Source: Diphasiastrum complanatum (taxonomy: Eukaryota; Streptophyta; Lycopodiopsida; Lycopodiales; Lycopodiaceae). Taken from it: 64,000 nt of DNA. How positions within the stretch are numbered: position 1 is the stretch's first letter; every line of letters begins with the position of its first letter. The notes beneath the pieces are model-generated. The model searched no databases, had not been told where the DNA came from, and worked only from the letters and a program-made list of their open reading frames with translations. Below, piece by piece: positions 1 to 10,440 of the stretch. Both the position numbers and the translations under genes were made by a program. The DNA lies in contig CM055098.1 of assembly GCA_029204225.1 (NCBI GenBank), positions 4,079,607 through 4,143,606 of the forward strand, read 5' to 3'.

Positions 1-2
1 CT

Positions 3-472
3 GACAGACTCAAATCACCAACTCGAATTCCAACAGAAAAGCTTGAATCAGAATCGAACTCGAAACCTGCAGAATCTAACTTGAAACCACCTATGAGAAG
101 ATCTGACAGACAATGAAAACCACCAAAAATGTATGGTCAGTATGTTTTTAATACAACCATCAAATTTTGTGGTCTCTCTGATGAACCTCAAACATTCGAG
201 AAAACAGTTGATGGACCAGATAAAGATCACTAGATTCAGACAATGGAGGACGAAATGTCATCCATGTATAAGAACAATGTATGGACACTTGCATCTATTT
301 TTTATGGAAGGAAACCAATCAAATGCAAGTGGATCTACAAGATCAAAACAGGTCCTGATGGAGAAAACATTAGATACAAAGCAAGGTTAGTTGCTAGAGG
401 TTTTTCACATAAGTGTGGGATCGATTACACTGATACTTTCTCACCAGTAGTCAAAATACATCAATTCGCTTG
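3..472 (+). mobile_element. Ty1/copia reverse transcriptase, N-terminal fragment
   Basis: Remnant of a copia polyprotein covering the integrase-RT linker and the start of the RT domain. The stretch at 243-472 reads [18 protein letters not shown], then KARLVARGF and [11 protein letters not shown], the standard opening of copia-type RT (RVT_2 family). Upstream, at about 93-115, a MRRSDRQ motif is the typical copia linker ahead of RT, followed by a TGA. Further stops and frame changes lie between the linker and RT, so it is dead. Homology stops near 470, where minus-strand gypsy sequence begins. Only about a tenth of the polyprotein is present. Confidence 0.85.
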
Positions 473-881
473 AACTGTCACGATTTCCAAAAGTGACTCG
501 GCCTTTGCTCCAGTCATGAATGACTCGTGCATTGGTGAGCCACGGACGACCAAGTAGTAATTCATAATAATAGGCATTACTGGGAATATCAAGTACTACA
601 AGATCAACAAAAAACTTGAGACCTCCTAGTTTGATCAACATGTGCGGAGGGAAACCGGTAGGTCGGACCACACTTTGATCAGCCATCCGAAGCTGACAAG
701 TAGGTTTGGCTAGCTTGTCTCTCAGATTCCTTTCGATCATGAGGGATGTGGAAATGATATTAACCCCGGAACCTCCATCGAGTATCGCTAAAACTTCATG
801 GGATTGATGATGAGTAGCTGGGATTTTGATGTTGCCTCGTTTGCTGAGTGGATTGGTTAGATGTAAGGGCATTTCAGGCAA
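441..881 (-). pseudogene. Ty3/gypsy aspartic protease (retropepsin) remnant
   Basis: A 146-residue open stretch with the retropepsin-like fold seen in plant gypsy polyproteins. It carries AILDGGSGVNII, where the canonical catalytic triad is D-S/T-G (here D-G-G), and the C-terminal hallmark LLGRPWL followed by VIHDWSKGRVTFG. The altered triad suggests a non-functional protease. It lies downstream of gag pieces on the same strand (1296-2126), as expected for gag-pro order. Sequence between 882 and 1295 is open in overlapping frames and looks like the gag-protease linker (for example SLEGTEVWGDLL). The RT domain that should follow is missing, because the copia fragment abuts at about 470. Confidence 0.8.
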
Positions 882-1295
882 CTCGTCAATAGTGGTGGGG
901 GTATTGGATTGGATCTATTGTTTCCACTGGCCAGCATGCTTCCAGAGTACATGGAAGGGAAGAGTGACATTGGCTTGTAGTAAATCTCCCCAAACTTCGG
1001 TACCTTCAAGGCTTTTGCTTTCAAAGAGCTTGTGATGTACTTTATGGGAAGAGGAAGATCGTAGGTCGGCATTACAGATTTGATGACGATACTCATGATG
1101 CAGCCGAATTTCTTCAGATGGTTGAATCATCACTTGGAGGAACAACCCACGGTTGAGTTTTGCTAGGTGCAAGTGTAGGGGCTTGGCATTGGGTTTGTGC
1201 TCGAGTCAAGACCCAAGCAGGATGTGTCGATTGGTAAGGTTTCTACTTGCACTGAACAGACAGGAGTGGCTGCCTTAGATCAGGTGGGCAGTCCT

Positions 1296-1912
1296 TCACG
1301 TGATGTTCAATACCACAGTTTTCACAAGCTGGAGGAAAGCGAGTTTATCTGGGCAGCGAATACTAGGATGTTTACCTGCACAGATAAAGCATCCTCGTAT
1401 TGCAGGTAGTTGATGTGTGGCAAAGACAACTTGGTTTGGATTGTAAGCTTGGGCATTGGGATTCACCGGTTGAGCATTAGAATCATAGGTATAATAAACA
1501 ACCGTTTCAGTAGAGTATTGTGGTTGAGTATTGTCTTCCACATAGTAGGAGGCCGGATCGATGGTATTCGGATCAAGATAATGGATAGCGTTTTGTGGGC
1601 CAGGTTGGTTAACAACAAACTGTTGACGTGGGGATGGGTATTGATTTGGTGCAGGTGGTTGTGGTTGGTAGCCCCTAGTCGTGGCACAGGTTGTTGGGGC
1701 GGGTAAGGGCGATAACCTCGATAAATGGTGGGTTTGGTGGCTACTGGAAAATGATTTCGCAGTTGAGGGCATTCATTAGCAGTGTGATGTTGTGAGCAGA
1801 TTGGACACCAGAAGAACAAATACAGAATTATCATTGGAGAAAATAAGAAGACGAAGTACAGGTAGAAAGTCATGCCACTCAGAGATAGGCGGATGAGAAT
1901 GGACATAGTCAA
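1296..1912 (-). pseudogene. gypsy gag C-terminal part with zinc-knuckle-like motifs
   Basis: Two overlapping frames encode a Pro/Gln/Asn/Tyr-rich linker with Cys/His clusters near each end. The upstream one reads CPICSQHHTANEC (near 1800) and the other CFICAGKHPSIRC (near 1370). Both resemble CCHC nucleic-acid-binding knuckles but have slightly non-standard spacing. A frameshift separates the knuckle frame from the Pro-rich frame. Position between the gag N-terminal domain (1776-2126) and the protease (441-881) supports the assignment. It is not an independent gene. Confidence 0.65.
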
Positions 1913-2126
1913 ACCACTTCGACCTAGTAGAACCCTTTAAGAGAAAAATTGCATCAAGAATCTTATTAGGACATGGACAAGTTCGCCGAGAAGTATCAAA
2001 GTAATACTGAAAACGTGTGAGCCATTTGTCGAATATATGTTCATATGGTATATCACTATTAAAAACAAAAAGATTATCTAAAGGGGATAGAGACCGAAAA
2101 TCCGAAGTCATGACAGCCACATGCAA
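1776..2126 (-). pseudogene. LTR-retrotransposon gag N-terminal domain, copy 1
   Basis: About 116 residues with SLSPLDNLFVFNSDIP, then FDKWLTRFQYYFDTS, then KGSTRSKWFDYVHSHPP. This resembles the plant retrotransposon gag capsid region (W-F-x(n)-L-K-G pattern). A second, plus-strand copy with the same residues lies at 6546-6840, so the two belong to one family. The ATG near 2108 begins the similarity. Downstream the frame is lost around 1800. Leader and LTR of the same element follow at 2127-3585 on this strand. Confidence 0.7.
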
Positions 2127-3186
2127 AAAATTAAGCTAGGCAAGATGCTAATCAAGTGGACGAACTAAAGGAGAGGACATAAGTCATCACAACAGGTACG
2201 CCAATGAAAAGATGTGACAAAGGCTGTTAAAAAAAGAGGGAAATGACAAATAGTATAAGTAGTACCTTGCAATTGCCATCAAAAGCGTGCTGAAAACAGT
2301 AGTAAAATGGAGAGATACCAGGCAGCCACCAAATAGAGATAAGATGGGCCTCCAAAAGCAACCAAATAATGAGAGAAAGAAGTAGCAAGTATTGCAGTAT
2401 ATGGCTAGAAAATGGACAGCCAAGTAAGGAAGGTGAGTGCCAAAAAGAGAGGGTTAGGCAGCCAGCAAAGCTAGAAAATAAGTAGAAAGGTGGAGACAGT
2501 GCAAGGAGGGGTGGGCTGGAAAAGAGTACAAATAGGTTGAGTTGTGGATAGCAAGTGGAAAGAAAAGTAGAGTGCTAGAAGTAGGTGATGGTGGGCTGGA
2601 AAATGGATAGTAGGGCGTCAGTCCTCCTCCAAACAATAGTGATAATTTGCAAAACGAGTGGAGAGAGAGAGAGAGAACTGAAGATCCAAGCTAAAAATGC
2701 TAAAGATCCAAGCTAAAAATGGGTGCTGGATAGCAACTAGTAAGATCCACAAATGTCCTGCAAAATGATGAAAAAACCACTGAAAATGGTGATGAAGTAG
2801 GGCGCTGGACAACCTCCAAACAATCAGCAAAATGGACAGCAAATCGGTGGAGAAATCCTTCGAAGATGGCAACGTAGTAGGGCGCTGGGCAGTAGCTACC
2901 AAAACCTGCACATAACTTGAAAAAAAAAATGGAGAAAACCGCTGAAGATGGTGATGAATTAGGGCGCTGGATAGCCTCCAATCAATCTACAAAATGGGCA
3001 GCAAATCGATGGAGAAAATCGACGAAAGTGACAAGGTAGCAGGGCGTTGGCTAGCCTCTACCAAATCTGGAAAGACGATGGAAATTTGATGAAAAAATCA
3101 ATGAAAGTGATGGGTTAGTAGGGCGCTGGACAGCCTCTACTAAATCTAAAAAAGTGGTGCAGAGGAAAGTGCTCTAATATCAAGTT
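2127..3186 (-). other. retroelement leader between primer site and gag, copy 1
   Basis: Non-coding leader of the minus-strand element. The PBS-like stretch just inside the LTR at about 3172-3186 reads, on the minus strand, TTGATATTAGAGCAC, a mutated version of the initiator-Met site. The leader contains an array of about 80-bp repeats (see 2730-3160). The equivalent plus-strand leader is 5200-6545. Small open frames here are low-complexity and not considered genes. Confidence 0.6.
2730..3160 (-). repeat. about 80-bp tandem repeat array, five units
   Basis: The core GGCGCTGG (once GGCGTTGG) recurs at 2801, 2881, 2963, 3043 and 3122, giving spacings of 80, 82, 80 and 79 bp. Each is followed by a similar A-rich stretch with AAATGG(A/G)CAGCAAATCG in some units. 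The array sits inside the LTR-element leader. A weaker related unit may start near 2611. Confidence 0.85.
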
Positions 3187-3585
3187 ACGAATGAAGCGAC
3201 AATTGATTTAGAGCTAAGCCATGAAAGCATCACATAAGCAAGACTTAACCCTAGAAAGCGGAAAGAGAGATTAAGGAGACTAAAGAGAGAGGTCAATATC
3301 ATCAGCTGAGTAACAAATGACATAGACTCCCTACTTATAGCCTAGAGGAAGCCCTAAAAGGAAGCTTCCAGTGGTAGGGCCCAATTGGGGGGGATAATAG
3401 TGCACCCTCAAAGAAGGCCCCCACTCTCCAGTACTATGTCCAAATGTCCCAATAATGAATAATAAGGCCCAAGGCCAACCATATAGTCGAAGTGTCAATA
3501 ATGAATAAAATAGGGCCTAAGGCCTGCTTATGCATAAAGTAAAGTACATGTAAATGGACGTCGCGAATGTAATGAGCCGAGTCCA
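3187..3585 (-). mobile_element. long terminal repeat, minus-strand copy
   Basis: About 399 bp, the reverse complement of the LTR at 4784-5182, with many substitutions. On the minus strand it begins TGGACTCGGCTCATTAC, carries a TATA-like CTATAAGTAGGG segment, and ends near CATTCGTA before the degenerate primer site. It is the 5' LTR of the element whose gag and protease remnants run leftward to 441. No matching 3' LTR was seen in the window. Confidence 0.75.
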
Positions 3586-3591
3586 TAACTC

Positions 3592-4060
3592 CTAAATCTT
3601 TATGAATAGTCTCTTAAGCTTTAGTGCCTCTTTGCAAGATGTAGTAAGTACTTTGTACTCGACTTTAGTGGATGACAAAGAAATGGTGTCTTGTTTCCTG
3701 GATAGCCATAAAATTGCTCCATCTCCCAAGAAGAATGCATATCCACTTGTAAAATTTCTATTGATAGTATCGCCAACAGAATCTAAATTAGAATATCCTG
3801 TAAGGCTGATTTGAGATCCCCTGTATTCAATCATAGTCTCTAGATCCTGAGATATATCTTAACACTCTTTTGGCCGTGATCCTTTGCTTGACACTAGGAC
3901 TTTGTAGGAATTGATTTAACTTTCTGACACTAAAGCTAAGACTTAGTCTTGTAATGGTTCTTTACATTAGGGTACCAATAAGTTTTGTATAGAGAGTAGT
4001 GTCTACAAAGGATGCTTCTCTGCCTCCTTTCTTAAAGTTACAACTTATATTCGTAGGTGT
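3592..4060 (-). mobile_element. Ty1/copia RT C-terminus and RNase H fragment
   Basis: The minus strand encodes, across several frames, TTLYTKLIGTLM and SVKQRITAKRVLRYISGS (end of copia RT). RNase H follows in the frame 3592-3834, with NFTSGYAFFLGDGAILWLSR and ISLSSTKVEY. The order and motifs are those of copia RNase HI, in which LSSTEAEY is canonical. Stops and shifts separate the pieces. The homology ends abruptly at the start of the LTR at 3585, consistent with an LTR element inserted next to or into this older copia copy. Confidence 0.85.
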
Positions 4061-4061
4061 T

Positions 4062-4783
4062 GCTATGGGAAATATGTTACAACAACAAATTGTCGACATG
4101 CGGTCTAAGCATGAGCAGGCGGAGGTCAAAATGAGGACTATGACCCTCTCGGCAGGCACTCCTAAACCCAATGTTCACCAAGAATTCTTTTACTGGAGAG
4201 AATAAGGAAAGACACCAGGATGTTGTCTTGGCATGGCTTGATCGATGGATGCCACATTTTTCCATGCATGATTTGCCAGACAGCTCCCGAATTGCTACTG
4301 CCATAATGTTTTTACGCGGTAAAGCGTACTTGTGGTGGCATGATCTTGACGATTTTGAATACTATCATCGATTTGCTACCTCGCAAATGGGGGCGAAACT
4401 TTTGGATGTGTACTTACAAGACTTCCAAGAGGCAGCATTGCGGTTTGTTAACCGCATTGATGGAGTCCTCCTCGAACTTCATTTTATTTTGGGCTTGCCT
4501 AAAAACTATCAATTAGAGGTCCAGTGTAATCAGCCACAATCCCTTGTCACGAGGATTTTTGACAATACGCACACGATAACCCGCAAAGAGCAACAGAAGC
4601 CTGAATCCAAGCACAAATCCTCTTCGGGCCCTTCCTTCAAAAAAGGCAAAGAGAAAGTTGTTGACGTAGCTTCCCCATCGGGAAAGAAAAAGAAGCGCCC
4701 TCGGTTGGAGAGACCATACTTTGACAAGGCCAAAAGCGATGTGTTGTGTTTCTCTTGTATGGAGAAGGGGCACTTCTCAGTTA
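4062..4783 (+). mobile_element. Ty3/gypsy gag fragment interrupted by an LTR
   Basis: Reads as a gag N-terminal coil (MGNMLQQQIVDMRSKHEQAE, in another frame), then from 4171 the retrotransposon gag domain with DSSRIATAIMFLRGKAYLWW and VYLQDFQEAALRF. A Lys-rich basic linker and the first half of a zinc knuckle, CFSCMEKGHF, follow. At about 4781 the frame runs into the LTR, so the knuckle lacks its last cysteine. One frameshift separates the first 35 residues from the gag domain. This is a different gag family from that at 1776-2126. Confidence 0.85.
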
Positions 4784-5182
4784 TGGACTCGGCTCATTAC
4801 ATTCGCCACATCCATTTACATTTACTTTACTCTATGCATAGGCAGGCCTTGGGCCCTTTTTATACTTTATTGACACTTAGACTATATGGTTGGCCTTGGG
4901 CCTTATTATTCATTATTGGGACATTTGGACATATTACTGGAGAGTGGGTGCCTTCTTGGGGGGTGCACTATTATCCCTCCCAGTTGGGCCCTAGCCATTG
5001 GAAGCTTCCTTTTAGGGCTTCCTCTAGGCTATAAGTAGGGAATATGTGTCATTTGTTACTCAACTAATGATATTGATCTCTCTCTTTAGTCTCCTTAATC
5101 TCTCTTTCCTGCTTTCTAGGGTAAGTCTTGATTATGTGATGCTTTCATAGCTTAGCTCTAGATCAATTGTGGTTCATTCGCA
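4784..5182 (+). mobile_element. long terminal repeat, plus-strand copy
   Basis: About 399 bp, beginning TGGACTCGGCTCATTAC and ending ATTCGCA (canonical TG...CA ends). It contains a TATA-like CTATAAGTAGGG around 5028 and a CT-rich transcribed part. A primer site follows directly. It is homologous over its full length to the inverted LTR at 3187-3585. It is the 5' LTR of a plus-strand element whose leader and gag run to about 7000. The 3' LTR was not seen. Confidence 0.8.
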
Positions 5183-5184
5183 AC

Positions 5185-5199
5185 TTGGTATCATAGCAC
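5185..5199 (+). other. tRNA primer-binding site
   Basis: TTGGTATCATAGCAC lies 2-3 bases after the LTR end. It matches the initiator methionine tRNA primer site (TGGTATCAGAGC) with one mismatch in the core. This fixes the element's orientation as plus. Confidence 0.8.
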
Positions 5200-6545
5200 T
5201 TTCCTGAGCTACTGGGAAGTGTTCTGTGCTTTTTGGTTTCTTTTCAGGTTGTTTGGATCTTTGAATTTCTTGTTGTGTTTTTTTTTTTCTAGCAGGTTGC
5301 AAGATCTTCATTGAAAAGCCTACGATCTGCCATTTGTTCTCTCTCTTTTGTTTGCAGGTTGGAAGAGCTTCAATGAAGGATCTGGATCTGGCCATCTTCT
5401 CTCTCTCCAACATTGGTGCTACCATCTATTGCTCTCTCTCTCTCTTCTTGCTGCCTCTTCTCTGATCCGCCAGCTAGTGCTCCTTCTACGTTCATTCCTG
5501 CCTTTGCTGCCTCCATTCCTTCATTCCTACCTTCCCTGTTGATTTTATACTCCTCCTTCAGCCTATTTACATTGCCTGAGATGTCACTATCTCTCTAAGT
5601 TCTACACCTATCTCTAGCCTATGATCTACATCACCTCCATCGGAACTCTATCACTCATCTACCTATGTACCTCTTCCTACTTCATTGATCGCTCTTCCAC
5701 ATCCACCCTACTACCTTCTGGTAATCTGTTCACTGGCAACCTGCCTCAACAACTGTCCTCCTCTCATCCTTTCCTACCTTTGTGGAGCACTTCATCTTTC
5801 CACAACTGTCATTGCTGCCATTGCCTCCAACATTGTCTGGCTTCCACCTCTCTAGCTAGTGACGCATCTATTCTTCCTATACCTACCTACTTCCGATTTA
5901 CTTCAATCTTTTGCTTCTCTCTTCTCTCTTCATCATTGTTCCTAGTTGCCTCAATTCCATTACCTTACTGACCTGCACCCTACTCTACCTACCTACGATC
6001 TACAATGATTTGCCTACAACTTACTGTTCCTTGAATTTGCAAGCAATTTTAACATTGCTCGGGGATCTTCAGATTTTCAACCATTCTCCTCATTTTATTT
6101 TTGCCAATTCTTAACAACATCCGACATCCTTTTCCATTTCATTTTGATTACATTACCTCTCGAGGTATTCATTGTTGCCTTTATAGTCTCTTTTTACATT
6201 ACTTCCGTTTTAGTGTGATATTGTTTTGTTTTTCTTTATCTCACTTTTTTGTTAAGATCTGGTGTTCAATTTCATTTTGTTACGATTAGAAAAAAAAAAA
6301 GAACAAGGCAAACAATTTGGATCCTTCATTGTTTGCTTTTCTTTTACGGTTTCTCCTTAACTTGATTCTCAGTTACCTGTCAATATTTTAGTGTATTCTG
6401 GTTTGTCCCCGACTTTGATTTATTTTTTAATGTGATTCTGTTTTCGTTTTCTGTTACAATGCTTGAAAAAAAAAAACCACCCAAATTATTTGGATCATTG
6501 GGTTACGTATTCTTTTTAGTTACTTTCGATTTTATTTTTTATCAT
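5200..6545 (+). other. CT-rich leader of the plus-strand LTR element
   Basis: No protein-like reading frame is present. The open frames are Ser/Leu/Thr-rich low complexity from pyrimidine-rich DNA. Near the start a short unit containing GCAGGTTG(C/G)AAGA and a CTTCA(T/A)TGAA segment occurs twice, around 5292 and 5354. This is comparable to the repeat array in the inverted copy. Poly-A runs occur at 6290 and 6467. Confidence 0.55.
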
Positions 6546-7010
6546 GACTATTGATTTTCGGTCTCTATCCCCTTTAGATTATCTTTTTACTTTTAATAGT
6601 GATATACCATCTGAACATATGTTCGACAAATGGGTCACAAGTCTTCAGTATTTCTTTGATACTTCTTGGCCAACTTGTCCAGGTCCTATTAAGATTCTTA
6701 TCTCTTAAAGGGTTCTGCTAGGTCGAAGTGGTTTGACTATCTCCATTGTCATCCACCTATCTTTGAGTGGCATGACTTTCTACCTGTACTTCGCCTTCTT
6801 ATATTTTCTAATGATGATTCCACATTTGTTCCTCCTCTCGCTCTTACGAGTGGTATTATAGGTCTTGAGAGTTCTACTTCTTATGATTCCCCTCGAGAGC
6901 ATTCTTCCATATGTGAGGTTCCATTTTCTTGTGTAGGACAAATAGAGATAGAGTCACACATTTCTAGAGATTCACATGAGGTTGATTCACGCATTGCTAG
7001 CGATACACTG
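6546..7010 (+). pseudogene. LTR-retrotransposon gag N-terminal domain, copy 2
   Basis: From the ATG at 6544 the strand encodes IDFRSLSPLDYLFTFNSDIP, then FDKWVTSLQYFFDTSW. A frame slip follows, then KGSARSKWFDYLHCHPP and a Ser/His/Glu-rich tail. It is the counterpart of the minus-strand gag at 1776-2126, which has the matching WFDYVHSHPP. It lacks a zinc knuckle, and the coding similarity fades into the tandem repeat that starts near 7020. Confidence 0.7.
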
Positions 7011-7019
7011 AATATGGGC

Positions 7020-7545
7020 GTCCCTTCACTCAATGATGCCTATAAGATTTCAAAAAGTGATTTTGACCTTATTCCACTACCAATGATGGTGCACCGGGTG
7101 GTAAGTGATGGCATGAATGTTTTAAAAAGTGATTTTGGCGTCATCTTTTTACTCCCATTAGTGTTGACGGGGGTGAAAAGAGAGGCTCAAAATATTTAAA
7201 AAGTGAATAAGTATGAGCTTCCCTTCACACCCATTGATTATGGTGGTAAATGATGTCATAAATGTTGCAAAAAGTGATTTTGGCCTTATCTTTCCACCCT
7301 CGAAGTTGACAGATTGAAAGATAGGCCAAAAACTTCAAAAAAGTGACTATGGGCTTCTCCTCACATGAGGCTAGCAAGTGATGCCATAAATGTTTTAGAA
7401 AAAATGGCCTCACCTTTTTTCTCCCATCAGTGCATTGATGGGGTTGGAACGAGAGGCCCAAAACATCATAAAAGTGAATACGAGCTTCCCTTCACACCCA
7501 TTGATGATGGTAGTAAGTGATGCCATTAAAATTTTAAATAGTCAA
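7020..7545 (+). repeat. degenerate tandem repeat, about 130-150 bp units
   Basis: A recurring block of the type AAGTGATGCCATAAATGTTTTA followed by AAAAGTGATTTTGGCC starts near 7100, 7251, 7378 and 7518, with a partial unit near 7035. GAGCTTCCCTTCACACCCATTGAT also recurs, at 7217 and 7482. Units differ by many substitutions and small indels. It follows directly on the gag remnant. Confidence 0.75.
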
Positions 7546-8330
7546 TTTGGCCCTAAAATCAAATGTATGTTTCTTTCACATTGGCCACAATTCTCATAGT
7601 CCAATTTTGGGTGTCCATTTTTTTGTAATTGTTGTCAAAAAAATTCTAGAACATGAGACATACATAGAGGAGGTAGCAAATGGCCACCTATATGAAGGTG
7701 GCGTACATCTCCTTCTCTCACCATTCTCCCTCTCTCTTTTCTCCTTCTCTTCTTGGCAAAGTAGGCTCGGGAACACATTGCCCACATTCCAACTACTGCC
7801 GATCATGAGGAATCAAATAATCTAATACAATTGAGTTCTGACTCGAACTCTAAATCACGCATCATGTACCATCTTCTTATTCTAATAAATTAATGTACAC
7901 ACACACACACACAACAATTACAAAGATCATGACTAACTAGTGTGTTAGGCACGATGTAGAGCTTACAAGATAATGCTAAATAGTTTAGTGTAAATTGTAT
8001 AGTATACAAATGTGAAACTAGGCAGTTAATGTATGGTAGCATGTTCGAATGGTGACGTAGTCTATTTTAGATTCGGTAGAGAAAGAGCTTCATTTTGAGT
8101 GGTACCATTCAATATTCGATAGTTCGATAGGATCGACAGTGTCGACAAGGTTGATAGTTCGATGTCGATGACTCTGTTTCAAATATCCGTGTAATTTTGT
8201 AGACTGTTTGAATGTGAGTGTAAAACTGCAGACTGTCTCGAATAATAGTTCATTTTTGTAGACTGTCGTAGAGAGTAAGTATTTAAATGGTACAAGAGTA
8301 CTCATAAGATAGAATAGGTGAATAGGATTA
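7546..8330. other. intergenic, no gene recognised
   Basis: AT-rich sequence with a short (AC)n run at about 7894-7911. Open frames on both strands show no recognisable motifs. Between 8100 and 8330 there are TCGATAG/GTCGA words repeated irregularly. Confidence 0.5.
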
Positions 8331-8334
8331 CAAT

Positions 8335-9620
8335 TAACCTCCAACACCATTGACATTGTACTTCATCTTGTACACCCATTTATTACCAATGGGTTCATTT
8401 TCTTCTATAAGGTCCAATAACTATCATGGCGTTTGATGGAATCAATCTCCTCCTGCATTGTTTTTTGCCAAATCTCTTGATCCTTGGCCTCTTCAAAGCA
8501 AGAAGACTCTTTAGACTTAACAATGTGGCTCATAAGTGCAAAATTAACTGAATACTTGTCAAGTTATTTCCTCTCATGTGTGGATTGACACAACTCTCCT
8601 TGTTTACTAGATTTTGCTACCTCCTATTTTGCACTCTCCATCAACCTGATGTACTATTTGGGTAGCTTCCATTGCAATGACCCACTACGAGGGGCGTATG
8701 TGTCCCAAGGAATGTCCTTCTCCTTGTGCTTTTCTCCAACCACTTTCTCTTTACTAGTTCCAAAGGATTTATCTCTCCTCCACCTACCCTCATTCATGGG
8801 AGATGTGCCACATCTTTCATCTTCGATCATATGTTCATCTTGTGGTGGTTGTGTAGCTTCATCCTCAATGAGGATCTTTACTAGTTCCAAAGGATTTATC
8901 TCTCCTCCACTTGCCCTCATTCATGGGAGATGTGCCACGTCTTTCATCTTCGATCATATGTTCATCTTGTGGTGGTTGTGCAACTTCATCCTCAATGAGG
9001 ATCTTTGAGAGATCATCGCTATCTCTCTCAACATCACCAAACCTTTGAACTTTATCAAATACCAAATCTCTACTGATGTGCATGCATCGATTCACTGAAT
9101 CATAGTAACGATGCCCATTGGTTTGTTCGTTATAACTTGTAAAGATGCATTTTAAGGCTTTTGCTTGCATTTTGCGAGGGATATGGAGATATACCTTGCA
9201 TAAAAAGACACGTAGACCATATTCCACACTTGGTTTCTTCCCATTGAATGCTTCTTCAAAAGTATGATTATATACAACAACTGTAAGGCTCCTATTTTGC
9301 AAGAAAAATGTCGTGCATACTGCCTTGGTCTAAAAGGAATCTGCAGCTCCCATATGCATCATCATGGCTCTAGTGGATTCCACAATCGTACGATTTTTCC
9401 TTTCCACTACCCCATTCTGTTGAGGTGTATAAACCAATGTAAACTGGTGCTTAATTCCATGCTTTTTGCATAAATTCCTCGACAACTCAGAACTCCCTTT
9501 GGCCTGCACCTTTCCTCTGCCCAGCTCTCTGATTGGTTTCTGACCTCCTTCATGACCAAACTAGCACCTAGGAAGCCTGGATAAATGTCCTTTGCAGCCC
9601 GTGTGCTTGTTGTCTGTGCC
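8335..9620 (-). mobile_element. Ty1/copia integrase to RT remnant
   Basis: Read leftward on the minus strand, this gives the end of the copia integrase core (FTLVYTPQQNGVVERKNRTI across a frameshift near 9410), then LQNRSLTVVVYNHTFEEAFN, then the C-terminal integrase motif CKVYLHIPRKMQAKALKCIF and YYDSVNRCMHISRDLVFD. An acidic linker follows, then RT start pieces EIWQKTMQEEIDSI and NKWVYKMKYNVNG at about 8345. Order and motifs are those of copia pol. Several stops, two frame changes and an internal duplication break it. Confidence 0.88.
8754..9007 (-). repeat. 127-bp tandem duplication inside the copia linker
   Basis: 8754-8880 and 8881-9007 align end to end with about six differences (roughly 95% identity). 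Each copy encodes the same ILIEDE...QPPQDEHMIEDER linker peptide. Because 127 is not a multiple of three, the duplication itself shifts the reading frame. This probably occurred after the element was already dead, or killed it. Confidence 0.93.
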
Positions 9621-9639
9621 ACATCCTTTATGCTTATCT

Positions 9640-10440
9640 AGTCTTTTTCTCTTCCTTTTTTATTAGCACTCATTTCCTTCTTGCTTCTATTGCCTTCTTG
9701 CTTCACCACTTTCTTTGGGCGGGGAAGCGTCCTCTTCTTCCTTGGGCCGTTGTGACTGCTCCGGTCGTGGATGGCGCGTTGGCCATACCAGACCCTCTTC
9801 TCAAAAACAAATCCTTGGCCCCATGTCAGCACTGGCACTCTCTCCTCCTCCATTACTTATCTCGGGTCGTGGCTGCCCCTCCCTTGTTGCAGCCTCCACT
9901 TCATTCGTTAGGCTCCTCAGTTTTGGTGGCTCCTTTCGTCTGAAAGGACCCTTCATCCTTAAAACCTTGACCTTGCCCTTTTTGATCTATTTCTCCTCTT
10001 TCACTGGTCCCCAACCGCTCCTCTCTCGCCTGAAGAGTCTATTTGGATGTCTTCTCTTTTTCCCTTGGTTTCACTCTCATCCCCATCTCTGCCTTGCCCT
10101 AGCCACTAAGGGCCTTGCTACCCTACGCTAGCTCATTCATGTTCCCCCTGGTCACTTCCTGCCCCAAGCCCCTCTTTCTATTAATGAATGCTCCCTTCTG
10201 GACCTGGCCTCCCTTGCGTCTCTTGGCCTTTGGATTTCCCCTAACCACTCTCCTCCGATGGGGATGATTGGGAGCCTCCCCTTTCCCCTTCTCTCTTTGC
10301 CTACCTCGAGGCCCACCATAGAGCCAATCCCTCCCTCCTTCCATCCTTCTTTAACACCAACTAGGGCCAGCCACCGTTTGAAGCTCCAGATTTGCTACCA
10401 TTCGCTCTAAGTCTCTCCCCATCCATGCCAAGTGCCCCTT
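9640..10440 (-). mobile_element. GC-rich stretch, possibly LINE ORF1 debris
   Basis: A GC-rich block unlike its AT-rich flanks, with basic, Arg/Lys/Gly-rich frames on the minus strand (for example WLYGGPRGRQREKGKGEAP). This recalls the basic C-terminal part of plant L1 ORF1 proteins, but no intact zinc knuckle or diagnostic domain is visible. The plus-strand frames are Pro/Leu/Ser-rich and look non-coding. A plain alternative is unannotated GC-rich repeat. Confidence 0.3.

Noticed and set aside
9698-10131. Open frames of 81-138 residues on the plus strand
   Set aside because: Pro/Ser/Leu-rich, overlapping each other in different frames, no motif; probably shadows of repeat DNA.
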